14,716 nucleotides of DNA from NCBI GenBank assembly GCA_035507915.1, contig DATJNS010000186.1:1-14716 (forward strand), written 5' to 3'. Shown here in pieces: positions 14,583 through 14,716 of this stretch; positions within the stretch are counted from its first letter, which is position 1; each line of letters begins with the position of its first letter. Origin of the DNA: JACQAI01 sp035507915 (lineage in GTDB: Bacteria; Pseudomonadota; Alphaproteobacteria; Elsterales; Elsteraceae). Under the pieces are notes generated by a model. It searched no databases. It was not told the origin of the DNA and saw only the letters and a program-made list of their open reading frames with translations. Both the position numbers and the translations under genes were made by a program.

Positions 14583-14716
14583 GGCTCTGACTCACTTTTG
14601 GTGCATGGGCGGGCTCAAGCGGCGCCGACGAGGCGTGCGCGAAGCAGGTCGAGATTGGCGCGACCGTACATCTGCCGCTTCACGAGTTTGAGCTTGGTAA
14701 TCTGGCCTTCGGTCTG
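14583..14716 (-). mobile_element. ISL3-family insertion sequence, right-hand part outside window
   Basis: The element's transposase reads leftwards, so this is the end following the transposase stop. A GGCTCTGACTC... sequence at 14583 is compatible with the GGCTCT-type termini of ISL3 elements and is taken as the tip. The other inverted repeat and the target duplication are outside the window, so the exact boundary is unproven. Confidence 0.6.
14615..14716 (-). CDS. ISL3-type transposase, C-terminal 33 residues
   Basis: The frame enters from the right edge and ends at TGA (14617-14615). The 33 residues read QTEGQITKLKLVKRQMYGRA followed by NLDLLRARLVGAA. EGQI-x-x-LK-x-x-KRQMYGRA-x-x-DLLRAR is the characteristic C-terminus of ISL3 (IS1001/IS1096/IS1165) DDE transposases. 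Whether the rest of the gene is intact cannot be seen. Confidence 0.85.
   Translation of the reverse strand, partial: QTEGQITKLKLVKRQMYGRANLDLLRARLVGAA

Noticed and set aside
1..14716. CRISPR array, tRNA or rRNA genes
   Set aside because: No regularly spaced repeats and no tRNA or rRNA-like sequence were seen on either strand.

Overview
The window is GC-rich (about two thirds G+C by eye) and its gene families point to an alphaproteobacterium, perhaps Rhizobiales or Rhodospirillales. The evidence is OprB-type porins, large TonB-dependent receptors ending in Phe, a NarX/NarL-type two-component pair and a small lipoprotein of a kind common in that class. The taxon is an inference; there is no rRNA or marker gene here. 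Most of the content is outer-membrane transport plus its regulation, which suggests an accessory nutrient or metal acquisition region.

Layout. 1-285 (-): N-terminal 95 residues of an OprB-like porin cut by the window edge, with a good sigma70-type promoter. 459-725 (+): small predicted lipoprotein. 726-1177: no supported gene. 1178-3583 (-): an 801-residue TonB-dependent receptor. It is divergent from 3784-5148 (+), a membrane histidine kinase, and 5145-5819 (+), its LuxR/NarL-type response regulator, which overlap by ATGA. The divergent promoter region carries a palindrome plus a half-site repeated at a 22-bp period. 6034-7521 (+): a full-length OprB-like porin, paralogue of the one at the left edge, followed 23 bp later by a beta-propeller (NHL/SMP-30-like) predicted lipoprotein at 7545-8693.

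8751-9227 (-) is NikR, the nickel-responsive repressor, with all four nickel ligands. It is divergent from a second TonB-dependent receptor (9605-11884, +). Between them lie a near-perfect NikR operator (GTATGA-N16-GCATAC, 9252-9279) and then a complete cobalamin riboswitch (9303-9471). The receptor therefore appears to sit under both a nickel-sensing transcriptional switch and a B12-sensing RNA switch. This is the most interesting point of the window: the cargo may be a Ni or Co complex, or a cobamide.

12079-12166 is a decayed copy of the 3' end of the small lipoprotein gene. 12234-12872 (-) is a TetR-family repressor, divergent from an MFS transporter (13029-14285, +). The MFS gene is preceded by a 23-codon leader ORF with a strong Shine-Dalgarno, which overlaps the MFS start across a hairpin that buries the MFS Shine-Dalgarno. 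This looks like a translational coupling or attenuation device. 14583-14716 is the end of an ISL3-type insertion sequence, with the last 33 codons of its transposase (-).
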